Virus record (IMG/VR): IMGVR_UViG_3300031775_000046
Location: 1-22,453 of that record
Direction: 5' to 3' (one strand)
Origin: a virus
DNA: 22,453 bases
Shown here: positions 12,771 through 18,773 of the stretch, one piece after another
Position numbering within the stretch: position 1 is the first letter of the stretch
How the letters are laid out: every line of letters starts with the position of its first letter
Program-made: the position numbers and the translations under genes
Notes under the pieces: generated by a model
Database searches by the model: none
What the model was told of the DNA's origin: nothing
Seen by the model: the letters and a program-made list of their open reading frames with translations, nothing else

Positions 12771-12998
12771 AACGTAGAAGGTATGATAATACCTGTAGAA
12801 GACCCGAGTGCAATTCTCGGCTACTCCACCATCTAAACAATGAAATTTAGGGGGTAGAGTTAGGATCGATTCACAGATAAAACATACTGGAGTTAAATGG
12901 TTGACTACCTTATAGTCTTTATAAACGCAAATAATAACTTTGCAATGGCAGCTTAATCTGCTATAAGGGTTTGCCTGTACCTAGTAACAGAAACAGGC
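12771..12998 (+). ncRNA. ssrA: permuted two-piece tmRNA (alphaproteobacterial type)
   Basis: Acceptor piece first: P2 strand and T arm with stem CCGAG/CTCGG (12804-12808, 12816-12820) around TGCAATT, then CTACTCC-A-CCA (12821-12831). A 19-base intervening segment follows, then the coding piece starting at 12851. GGGGTAG (12851-12857) pairs with CTACTCC as a perfect 7-bp acceptor stem with the G3-U70 wobble (G12853/T12825) recognised by alanyl-tRNA synthetase. GGATCGAT (12863-12870) is the D-loop analogue. P2 pairs: CATAC/GTATG and ACAG/CTGT. A GACTA/TAGTC hairpin (PK1 position) precedes the tag frame 12927-12956, encoding ANNNFAMAA and stop; GCAG/CTGC brackets the stop as P5. GCCTGT/ACAGGC (12973-12998) may end it. 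It rescues stalled ribosomes and tags their products. Exact processed ends are not determined. Confidence 0.92.
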
Positions 12999-13026
12999 TT
13001 GACAAATACGTAGATTGTGATATAAT
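12999..13026 (+). promoter_or_regulatory. sigma70-type promoter
   Basis: TTGACA at 12999-13004 preceded by GC, 16-base spacer, TATAAT at 13021-13026 preceded by TGA. It starts directly at the end of the tmRNA's last hairpin and drives 13050, gp33 and gp59; predicted start is near 13033, with AGTGAGG as ribosome site. Confidence 0.8.
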
Positions 13027-13049
13027 ATTATTATAAAGTGAGGTAAATT

Positions 13050-13253
13050 ATGGCAGATAATTACAATAGAGATTCGCATGAGCAAGATATGACTTATGAG
13101 AATGAGCAATCAACGGTAACAATACCGTTAAAAGAATATGATAGACTAAAAGCAGAACAAACTTATATTACAGACCCAAGTTTAATTAGTATCATAGATA
13201 AAATAGAAGAACTAACAAGAGCATTAAGAAAACACATAGTCAGAAAACTATAA
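13050..13253 (+). CDS. small hypothetical protein upstream of gp33
   Basis: A 67-residue protein: a polar, acidic N-terminus (about 1-22, DSHEQDMTYENEQ), a strand VTIPLKEYDRLKAEQ, and a C-terminal helix IIDKIEELTRALRKHIVRKL. The ITIPLxEYDxL pattern is common in phage coiled-coil proteins and often precedes an oligomerising helix. GTGAGG lies 9 bases before ATG. Its stop overlaps the gp33 start (TAATG). Function unknown. Confidence 0.75.
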   Translation: MADNYNRDSHEQDMTYENEQSTVTIPLKEYDRLKAEQTYITDPSLISIIDKIEELTRALRKHIVRKL

Positions 13254-13474
13254 TGTTAATGAATAGTAAAAAGTTTGCTCTTATTATAGAGGGCGTAGTA
13301 AAGGATAAAAGAATATCTTACCTGGATGCTGTATTGCATTATTGTGAAGATAACGACATAGACACAGCGTCTGTAGGTCCTTTAATCAACAAATCATTAA
13401 AAGAAAAAATAAAAGCAGAGGCAGAAAAACTGAACTTGGTTGAGCGATCAAGTACAGCAGTTTTACCTATATGA
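13253..13474 (+). CDS. 33: late-transcription co-activator gp33
   Basis: A 73-residue homologue of T4 gp33, shorter than the T4 protein (about 112) as in cyanophages. ISYLDAVLHYCEDNDID (about 21-37) and LINKSLKEKIKAEAEKLNL (about 43-61) match T4 SYLEATTAFLEENSI and IIEKIQSEA. gp33 links the RNA polymerase beta flap to the sliding clamp and, with gp55, activates late promoters; the TATAAATA boxes in the window fit. The C-terminal hydrophobic end (VLPI) corresponds to the clamp-binding tail. ATG 13259 is an alternative start two codons later. It overlaps gp59 by 4 bases. Confidence 0.87.
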   Translation: MLMNSKKFALIIEGVVKDKRISYLDAVLHYCEDNDIDTASVGPLINKSLKEKIKAEAEKLNLVERSSTAVLPI

Positions 13475-14073
13475 ATAGTTATGAAGCATATACATTATAT
13501 TTGGCTATTAAACTACACTTCACTTCCGATAGTTATGATTTTTACAGGCACAATGCCAAAGTTAATTCATCATTTAACACATTTTTAAAACGTAATGATA
13601 GATTTTTCTTTCATAAACTTACAACTAAATATACAAAGGAAGAAATGCTAGATTATTTTATATGTAACTTCTTCCATAATTCAAAAACATGGATAGGCAA
13701 TTTAGTTAGAGCAGATGGAGAAACTACTTACAATAAGTGGCGAAAGTATAATCAATCTTTTACGTACAATTTTAGAGGGGATTGTGTATTACTTTCTAAT
13801 GTCATTAATGATAATTCTATTTTGTTTGATGATGTGTTTCGTGTACATAATGGGCAACATCCACGATTGCTACGACTACTTCTATCTGAAAAAATATCAG
13901 TACAAACAATCATCATCTTGGATAAGATTTTATCTTTTATTAAGAGATGGGACAAAGACATTGCTGAAACAGTTATCTGGCCTGAAAAATCGTTTAAAAT
14001 AAAGAAACTATCACCATTTATAAAGTTTAACCTTACTAAATGTAAGTTTATAATGAAAGAGGTATTTGTGTGA
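13471..14073 (+). CDS. 59: helicase loader gp59
   Basis: A 200-residue homologue of T4 gp59 (217). YEAYTLYLAIKLHF aligns with VYKLYLMIKQHM, NDRFFFHKLTTKY with RDKYFFQKLSEKY and NSKTWIGNL with NQDAWIGDI; RLLLSEKISVQTIIILDKIL matches the C-terminal domain. gp59 binds forked DNA and gp32 and loads the gp41 helicase during recombination-dependent replication. gp33-gp59-...-gp32 is the T4 gene order, here with four extra genes between gp59 and gp32. The C-terminus is basic, as expected for DNA binding. Confidence 0.9.
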   Translation: MNSYEAYTLYLAIKLHFTSDSYDFYRHNAKVNSSFNTFLKRNDRFFFHKLTTKYTKEEMLDYFICNFFHNSKTWIGNLVRADGETTYNKWRKYNQSFTYNFRGDCVLLSNVINDNSILFDDVFRVHNGQHPRLLRLLLSEKISVQTIIILDKILSFIKRWDKDIAETVIWPEKSFKIKKLSPFIKFNLTKCKFIMKEVFV

Positions 14074-14240
14074 ACGAATATGTACCGCCACCATGTATAA
14101 ACATATGTACAATAGATGAAGAAAGTGGTTATTGTATGGGTTGCAGTAGAACAAAAGAAGAAATAGAGAAGTGGGATCATCCTGATACAACTAAAGAATG
14201 GAAAGAAAACAATTTGAAGGAGTTAGATGGAAGAGGGTAA
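14070..14240 (+). CDS. DUF1289-family cysteine-rich protein
   Basis: A 56-residue ORF from GTG 14070, overlapping the gp59 stop by 4 bases. PPCINICTIDEESGYCMGCSRTKEEIEKW is split here as PCINIC, then YCMGCSRTKEEIEKW: four Cys at 9, 13, 22 and 25 and the SRTKEEI...W ending of DUF1289 proteins, common in alpha- and gammaproteobacteria. The Cys set probably binds zinc or an Fe-S cluster. Function unknown. It is probably host-derived and overlaps the next gene by 14 bases. Confidence 0.83.
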   Translation: MNEYVPPPCINICTIDEESGYCMGCSRTKEEIEKWDHPDTTKEWKENNLKELDGRG

Positions 14241-14391
14241 GTTAACAGAGGAACAAGTAAGAGAAGAATATAGACAGCAACGTAAGGACAAAACATTTGC
14301 TTCATGTTGGCCTGCTAACAATGATAGTTTTTATGAGTGGTGCTCACAATACCTAGATTACAAACATATAACTAAAAAGAAAAAGAAATGA
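14227..14391 (+). CDS. small hypothetical protein
   Basis: A 54-residue polar protein from ATG 14227, with GAAGG about 11 bases upstream. LTEEQVREEYRQQRKDKTF is a helix, then SCWPANNDSFYEWCSQYLDY with two Cys and several aromatics, then a Lys tail. It overlaps the genes on both sides (14 and 4 bases). No family recognised. Confidence 0.65.
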   Translation: MEEGKLTEEQVREEYRQQRKDKTFASCWPANNDSFYEWCSQYLDYKHITKKKKK

Positions 14392-14702
14392 CAATAGAAC
14401 CAATAAGAGAAAAACTAGATGACAAGATTGCTAAACTAAACAGTAGCAGAGTTATTAAGAAGATTACACCTAGAGGTGATCTGTCTTGGTATGTAAAATG
14501 GGTATCAGTATTTCTTATATTATTTGCAACTGTAGCCAGAAGTGTTGGATCAATACCTCAAATAGATATGTGGTTTGGTCTGTTTGGAACTATAGGTTGG
14601 GCATACGTAGGATATCTATGGCATGATAGAGCATTATTAGTATTGAACTCTATACTTGTTACACTATTAGTTGTAGGTTTAGCGAATTATTATTATGGTT
14701 AA
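14388..14702 (+). CDS. small integral membrane protein
   Basis: A 104-residue protein. A basic cytoplasmic N-terminus (1-33) is followed by three hydrophobic segments (about 37-54, 60-78 and 82-102): WVSVFLILFATVARSVG, LFGTIGWAYVGYLWHDRA and LVLNSILVTLLVVGLANYYY. I recall similar three-span proteins in marine T4-like phages beside gp32/gp59; function unknown. ATG overlaps the previous stop (ATGA). Confidence 0.78.
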   Translation: MTIEPIREKLDDKIAKLNSSRVIKKITPRGDLSWYVKWVSVFLILFATVARSVGSIPQIDMWFGLFGTIGWAYVGYLWHDRALLVLNSILVTLLVVGLANYYYG

Positions 14703-15630
14703 ATATTTTGATGAAGAATGGCCTAAAGAAGAAGAATTATTAAAAATAGGATTAGAGCAATCTAAAAGAAACAAGGCAGATAGATTTCCTACTGCTGATG
14801 AAAGATGGCCTAGACAAGGTATAGTTATGAAGAATAGAGTTTTTATTATTGGCAATGGTGAAAGTCGTAAAGATTTTGACTTGACAAAACTAAAAGAACA
14901 TGGTAAGATATATGCCTGTAATGCTTACTATAGAGATAATCCTATACCAGACGTATTGATTGCTGTTGATAGCACAATGACACACGAAATATATCACAAG
15001 GGTATTGCTCATAAGATACCTTGCTATTTTAGAGAGTGGACTAAAGTGCCTAACTACATGTATGATACAATGGTACTAGGTATGTTACATACACAGGACA
15101 AAGACGAGGCAGATAGTTTGATAACAAATGATGGCCCAACAAATTACTATGTTATGAATGCTCATACAATCAAAGGTGAAGCAACGATAAGAAAAGAAGA
15201 CGGCACGAAGTATAAGAAAAATATTGACAACACCCACATCTATGTATCTTGGATTACAGACGGCGATAAGACACAAGAATGGGAAGACCCAGGATATCAT
15301 GCTGGTGCTACAGCAGGCCATGTTGCATGTAAGTATGATAAACCTACCGAAGTCTATATGATAGGTATGGACTTGGTATCAGATACAAAATTATATAACA
15401 ACATCTACAAGGGTACTAAAAACTACTCATCAGCACATTATGAACCTAGTCCTACAGGCGTATGGGAAGCAGAGTGGTTACGAGTATTGAAAGACAACCC
15501 TAACGTGTCGTTTTATAAAGTCAATAAGTCAGATGACGATAAACCCACTAATAAAGAACTATTGGGAAATGAGAAGAATTTAACATATATCACACAGGCA
15601 CAGCTGCTTGACAGATTGAGTCAAAAGTGA
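14695..15630 (+). CDS. MptE/sialyltransferase-like Rossmann-fold protein
   Basis: A 311-residue soluble protein. After a charged N-terminus, VFIIGNGESRKDFDLTKL (about 49-66), IYACNAYYRDNPIPDVLIAVDSTM (about 73-96) and a later VYMIGMDLV match the pattern GNGxS...CN..y....pD...avD shared by MptE-like (DUF115) proteins and CST-type sialyltransferases. It probably transfers or binds a nucleotide-linked sugar; substrate unknown. It could modify phage DNA, virion or host surface. It overlaps the previous gene by 8 bases and its end overlaps the promoter at 15608-15636. Confidence 0.7.
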   Translation: MVKYFDEEWPKEEELLKIGLEQSKRNKADRFPTADERWPRQGIVMKNRVFIIGNGESRKDFDLTKLKEHGKIYACNAYYRDNPIPDVLIAVDSTMTHEIYHKGIAHKIPCYFREWTKVPNYMYDTMVLGMLHTQDKDEADSLITNDGPTNYYVMNAHTIKGEATIRKEDGTKYKKNIDNTHIYVSWITDGDKTQEWEDPGYHAGATAGHVACKYDKPTEVYMIGMDLVSDTKLYNNIYKGTKNYSSAHYEPSPTGVWEAEWLRVLKDNPNVSFYKVNKSDDDKPTNKELLGNEKNLTYITQAQLLDRLSQK

Positions 15631-15636
15631 TATAAT
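15608..15636 (+). promoter_or_regulatory. sigma70-type promoter for gp32
   Basis: TTGACA at 15608-15613 preceded by GC, 17-base spacer, TATAAT at 15631-15636 preceded by TGA. The predicted start, about 15643, gives a 95-base AU-rich leader before gp32. Confidence 0.8.
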
Positions 15637-15659
15637 TGCTAAATGAACTGTAAAAAATG

Positions 15660-15667
15660 TATAAATA
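15660..15667 (+). promoter_or_regulatory. T4-type late promoter in the gp32 leader
   Basis: Exact TATAAATA inside the early leader of gp32; predicted start about 15673. So gp32 has tandem early and late promoters. TGTAAA (15649-15654) and TTTACA (15675-15680) could form an AU hairpin on the longer transcript only. AAGGAG lies 9 bases before ATG 15738. Confidence 0.65.
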
Positions 15668-15737
15668 ATATTATATTTACAATTAAATATACATTAATAC
15701 AAATACGTACAACAATATATACAAGGAGTAAAATACA

Positions 15738-16637
15738 ATGTCAAGTGCATTAGAAGCCCTAAAGAAGTCAAAATCAAATTTTGACATACTAACAAAGAAG
15801 TTAGAAAACACAATAGAACAACCCGAAAAGAAAAACAAGTACCAAGACGACAGGTTATGGAAACCTGAACTAGATAAGTCTGGCAATGGTTACGCAGTAT
15901 TAAGATTCTTACCTGCTATAGAAGGCGAAGATATGCCTTGGCAAAGAGTCTGGAATCATGCGTTTCAAGGACCAGGTGGTCAATGGTATATTGAAAACTC
16001 TTTAACTACACTAAACAAAAAGGATCCTGTTAGTGAAGAAAACACAAGGTTGTGGAATACAGGCATAGAAGCCGATAAAGAAATTGCTAGAAAGAGAAAA
16101 AGAAAGTTATCTTACTATTCTAATATCTTTGTAGTATCTGATCCTAAACATCCAGAGAATGAAGGCAAGACGTTCTTGTTCAAATTCGGTAAGAAAATCT
16201 TTGATAAAATTACTGAAGCAATGAATCCTGCTTTTGAAGATGAAAAGGCTGTAAACCCATTTGATTTTTGGGAAGGTGCAAACTTTAAACTAAAAATCAG
16301 AAAGGTTGATGGTTATTGGAATTATGATAAATCTGAATTTGAGCCAGTTAGTAGAGTAAAACCTACTGATGAGGAGATTGACAAGATATGGAAATCTCAA
16401 TATGCTCTAAAAGCCTTCGTTGATCCTAGTAATTTTAAATCTTATGAAGAACTCAAAGAGAAACTTAATAAGACACTTACTGGACAAAGAAGTACCGAGT
16501 CAGTTGAAGATATTGACCTCCCACCTGTCAGCAATGACATACCAACGTCTTCTAACAATTCGGTAGAGAAAGTTGAATCGTCTAACGACAGCGATGACCT
16601 GTCGTATTTTAGTAAACTTGCTGAAGACGATTCATAA
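15738..16637 (+). CDS. 32: single-stranded DNA-binding protein gp32
   Basis: A 299-residue homologue of T4 gp32 (301). The N-terminal self-association segment is SSALEALKKSKS; the OB core includes YAVLRFLPA (52-60), WNHAFQG (72-78), GQWYIENSLTTL (81-92) and YYSNIFVVSDP; the C-terminus is Ser/Asp-rich and acidic (about 250-299), the part that contacts other replication proteins. In T4, His64 and three Cys bind zinc; here the His is kept (His74) but the segment after IEN has Ser88 and no Cys, so zinc is lost, as in cyanophages. It coats single-stranded DNA in replication and recombination. Tandem promoters and a long leader suggest high, perhaps self-limited, expression. Confidence 0.95.
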   Translation: MSSALEALKKSKSNFDILTKKLENTIEQPEKKNKYQDDRLWKPELDKSGNGYAVLRFLPAIEGEDMPWQRVWNHAFQGPGGQWYIENSLTTLNKKDPVSEENTRLWNTGIEADKEIARKRKRKLSYYSNIFVVSDPKHPENEGKTFLFKFGKKIFDKITEAMNPAFEDEKAVNPFDFWEGANFKLKIRKVDGYWNYDKSEFEPVSRVKPTDEEIDKIWKSQYALKAFVDPSNFKSYEELKEKLNKTLTGQRSTESVEDIDLPPVSNDIPTSSNNSVEKVESSNDSDDLSYFSKLAEDDS

Positions 16638-16662
16638 TCTATCTCTCTCACTTTCTCAATAT

Positions 16663-16682
16663 GGGGTGCCTTCGGGCACCCT
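16663..16682 (+). terminator. hairpin terminator after gp32
   Basis: GGGTGCC (16664-16670) and GGCACCC (16675-16681) around a TTCG loop closed by C-G, the very stable UUCG tetraloop, with an extra G-T pair outside. There is no immediate T tract (a TTTT occurs about 14 bases on), so termination may be partial or the hairpin may protect the gp32 message 3' end. The rest of 16638-16844 holds only the promoter at 16751. Confidence 0.75.
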
Positions 16683-16750
16683 ACAATGTTCTCGTTTTGT
16701 TCTCATCTAAAATACACTTAAAATAACCCTAAAAAAGACCCAATTCACGC

Positions 16751-16779
16751 TTGACAAAAGCGGCAAACTATGATATAGT
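16751..16779 (+). promoter_or_regulatory. sigma70-type promoter
   Basis: TTGACA at 16751-16756 preceded by GC, 17-base spacer, TATAGT at 16774-16779 preceded by TGA. Start near 16786, giving a leader of about 60 bases before the DUF262-HNH gene, whose GAAAGG site is 9 bases before ATG. Confidence 0.75.
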
Positions 16780-16844
16780 ATTACTATGAATTAAACAATT
16801 GTGTTTGATTCTTTTATTAAACAGATAATAAGAAAGGTTATATT

Positions 16845-18284
16845 ATGTTATTATCACAAATGAAAGACTTTAGTTACGAAGTATTAAATGATACCGTACT
16901 GAAGCAATCTTACCTAGACAAATCGTTTCAGGTAGGAATATTTAAATCAAAAGAAAAAACAATTGATGTTGTAGGGATTGATTCCAGATGGGACAATACT
17001 ATGCGTCAAAGTTTCATCAAATCAGTTGCTACTGGTAATGCAGTAACACCTCTAGTCATTGTTGACGCAAAAGAATGCTTAAACAATGCTGATACTCAAA
17101 AAGACCAAGAGTATTTTCAATCTATCATAGACAAAGGTTTCAGATACATTGTTGTTGATGGTTGGAATAGAGTAGTTGCTTTGTTGAAATTCAAAAACAA
17201 TCTATTTCAGTTTCCGAAAACTAGAAAGATGTTTGTACTTGACAATAACAACAATGAACAGTTTGTAGAAGTTACACAACCTGTTTCATATTCTACATTG
17301 AAAGAGTCAGTAACTAAAAACGAGATCAATTTAGTTAATGCCATTGACAATGCTAAAATATATGTTATTATGGTTACAAAGGCAAGTAAGAAAGATATAT
17401 CTAATCTTTTTTTAAGAGTCAACGATGGTAAAACATTGAACGGCCAAGAAAAAAGAAATGGTATGTTGAATGTAGTTGCTGATACTATAAAAGTATTGTC
17501 AGATCAAAACATTGAGTACATGTCAAAACTGTTTAGTGATACCGAGATAACAAGATTGAAGTTTGACGACTTCATCGCTAACTGTTTACTTGGTTACTCA
17601 TACAAAAACGAGAAGAATATCTCCGACACTGCTAAAAACAAAATGTATGCAGATGAGTCAGATGATAATCCTGCTGTTAAGTTTTTACACAAATTTAGTA
17701 AAGACTTTACAGATTTTTGTAAGTTTATCAATGAGAGTAATACCGACAAGATAAACTCAAAAACATTTTTGTTCTATGATTATTTCATGCTAACAAAATT
17801 GCTTGAAGATAAGAACATTGTCATAAAAGATAGAAAACTCTTTTATCAATGGTACAAAGGCTTTGTGATTAAGAATATACAAAGTAAAAAGACCTACGAT
17901 ATTGATGATGATGTTTATACGTTTGACCGTATGTTAAGAAAGAACAATGCCAATATCATACAATACAGAATGAACATGTATGTAAATGATATATACGCTA
18001 ATCTTCTTAATACAGATGTTATCAATGAATATACACCGAGATCAGACTCGTATCAGAAATACAGATATGAGTTATGGGCCAAACAAAATGGCTTTGACGC
18101 TGTGTCAGGTGAGTCAATATCACTACATGAAATACTTGACGAGAAGTACCATGTAGATCACATTGTGCCTTTGAGTAAACAAGGTTCAAACGACATCTCA
18201 AATTTGAGATTAGTAAGTAGAGAATTTAATCTAAAGAAATCAAATAAACTTGATGAAGAATTAGATATGCAATTTTCTGCTTAA
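16845..18284 (+). CDS. DUF262-HNH endonuclease-like protein
   Basis: A 479-residue two-domain protein. The N-terminal DUF262/ParB-like domain has VVDGWNRVVALLKF (103-116), a variant of the DGQQR motif, and FLRVNDGKTLNGQEKRNGML (about 186-205). The C-terminal HNH domain has VDHIVPLSKQGSNDISNLR and EFNLKKSNK, with His439, Asn453 and Asn462 as likely active-site residues. The zinc Cys pairs of many HNH proteins are absent. The layout recalls GmrSD type IV restriction enzymes, where DUF262 hydrolyses nucleotide and HNH cuts modified DNA, but here in one short protein. It has its own promoter and terminator-bounded block between gp32 and gp4, like a mobile or homing gene. Target unknown. Confidence 0.82.
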   Translation: MLLSQMKDFSYEVLNDTVLKQSYLDKSFQVGIFKSKEKTIDVVGIDSRWDNTMRQSFIKSVATGNAVTPLVIVDAKECLNNADTQKDQEYFQSIIDKGFRYIVVDGWNRVVALLKFKNNLFQFPKTRKMFVLDNNNNEQFVEVTQPVSYSTLKESVTKNEINLVNAIDNAKIYVIMVTKASKKDISNLFLRVNDGKTLNGQEKRNGMLNVVADTIKVLSDQNIEYMSKLFSDTEITRLKFDDFIANCLLGYSYKNEKNISDTAKNKMYADESDDNPAVKFLHKFSKDFTDFCKFINESNTDKINSKTFLFYDYFMLTKLLEDKNIVIKDRKLFYQWYKGFVIKNIQSKKTYDIDDDVYTFDRMLRKNNANIIQYRMNMYVNDIYANLLNTDVINEYTPRSDSYQKYRYELWAKQNGFDAVSGESISLHEILDEKYHVDHIVPLSKQGSNDISNLRLVSREFNLKKSNKLDEELDMQFSA

Positions 18285-18742
18285 AACGTTTTAAGGTGGT
18301 CTTCAGTAAGTATTAGAAACTTCATGTTTCGCTTGTGACACCAGGCATACGCTGTAGACCACTTTCTTCTATTTCTTTCATAAGTAATCAACGCATTTTT
18401 ATAAGTACGAGTTACACGCAATGGCGCTTTAGGTTTACGTGTTTGTGCTTTAGGTTTAATCTCTACAACAAACTTTTTAAATGTGCCGTTTGATTGTCTA
18501 ACTTTCATATAAAAATCAGGATAGTATCTATGTGGTCTATTGTCAACTGAACGATAAGATATTGCTATTTCTTCACTACCCCATTCCATAACATCCCTAG
18601 TTTTATCACAATAAATCATAAAACGTTTCTCCCAACTAGACCTATAAATAACATTGTTTACATTGCCTTTATATTTCTGTGGGTTGAGTGGTTTGTATAT
18701 ACCTTGATAGGGTCGTTTATCTATATTCTTCAACTTCTTCAT
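18281..18742 (-). CDS. 4: head completion protein gp4/gp50
   Basis: A 153-residue homologue of T4 gp4 (gp50/gp65). PYQGIYKPLNPQKYKGN, VIYRSSWEKRFMIYCD, VMEWGSEEIAISYRS, HRYYPDFYMKV and KFVVEIKPKAQ are the family's core, a TnsA/endonuclease-like fold with the conserved E...PDFY...EIK residues. It acts in the last steps of head maturation. It is the only supported minus-strand gene. Start ATG at 18742; an in-frame ATG at 18763 would add 7 residues. Its 3' end overlaps the HNH gene by 4 bases tail to tail, and its 5' end is 31 bases from the + strand gene at 18774. Confidence 0.9.
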   Translation of the reverse strand: MKKLKNIDKRPYQGIYKPLNPQKYKGNVNNVIYRSSWEKRFMIYCDKTRDVMEWGSEEIAISYRSVDNRPHRYYPDFYMKVRQSNGTFKKFVVEIKPKAQTRKPKAPLRVTRTYKNALITYERNRRKWSTAYAWCHKRNMKFLILTEDHLKTF

Positions 18743-18760
18743 AAATCTATTTATTACCAA

Positions 18761-18768
18761 CATAAATA
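18761..18768 (+). promoter_or_regulatory. late promoter variant, leaderless geometry
   Basis: CATAAATA, one base from the late box. T4 spacing puts the start at 18774, the A of the next ATG, and no ribosome site precedes that ATG. An exact TATAAATA at 18643-18650, inside gp4 and pointing the same way, is the alternative and would give a 118-base leader. Confidence 0.55.
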
Positions 18769-18773
18769 GTAAT

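Noticed and set aside
12804-12831. Ordinary tRNA 3' half
   Set aside because: The T arm and CCA have no anticodon arm upstream; their acceptor partner lies downstream at 12851 with a tag reading frame, which is a permuted tmRNA.
13715-14002. 95-codon + strand ORF inside gp59
   Set aside because: Alternative frame of gp59; the gp59 frame has clear T4 homology.
13752-14180. 142-codon minus-strand ORF opposite gp59
   Set aside because: It lies entirely across gp59 and the DUF1289 gene, both clear homologues; a shadow frame with no ribosome site.
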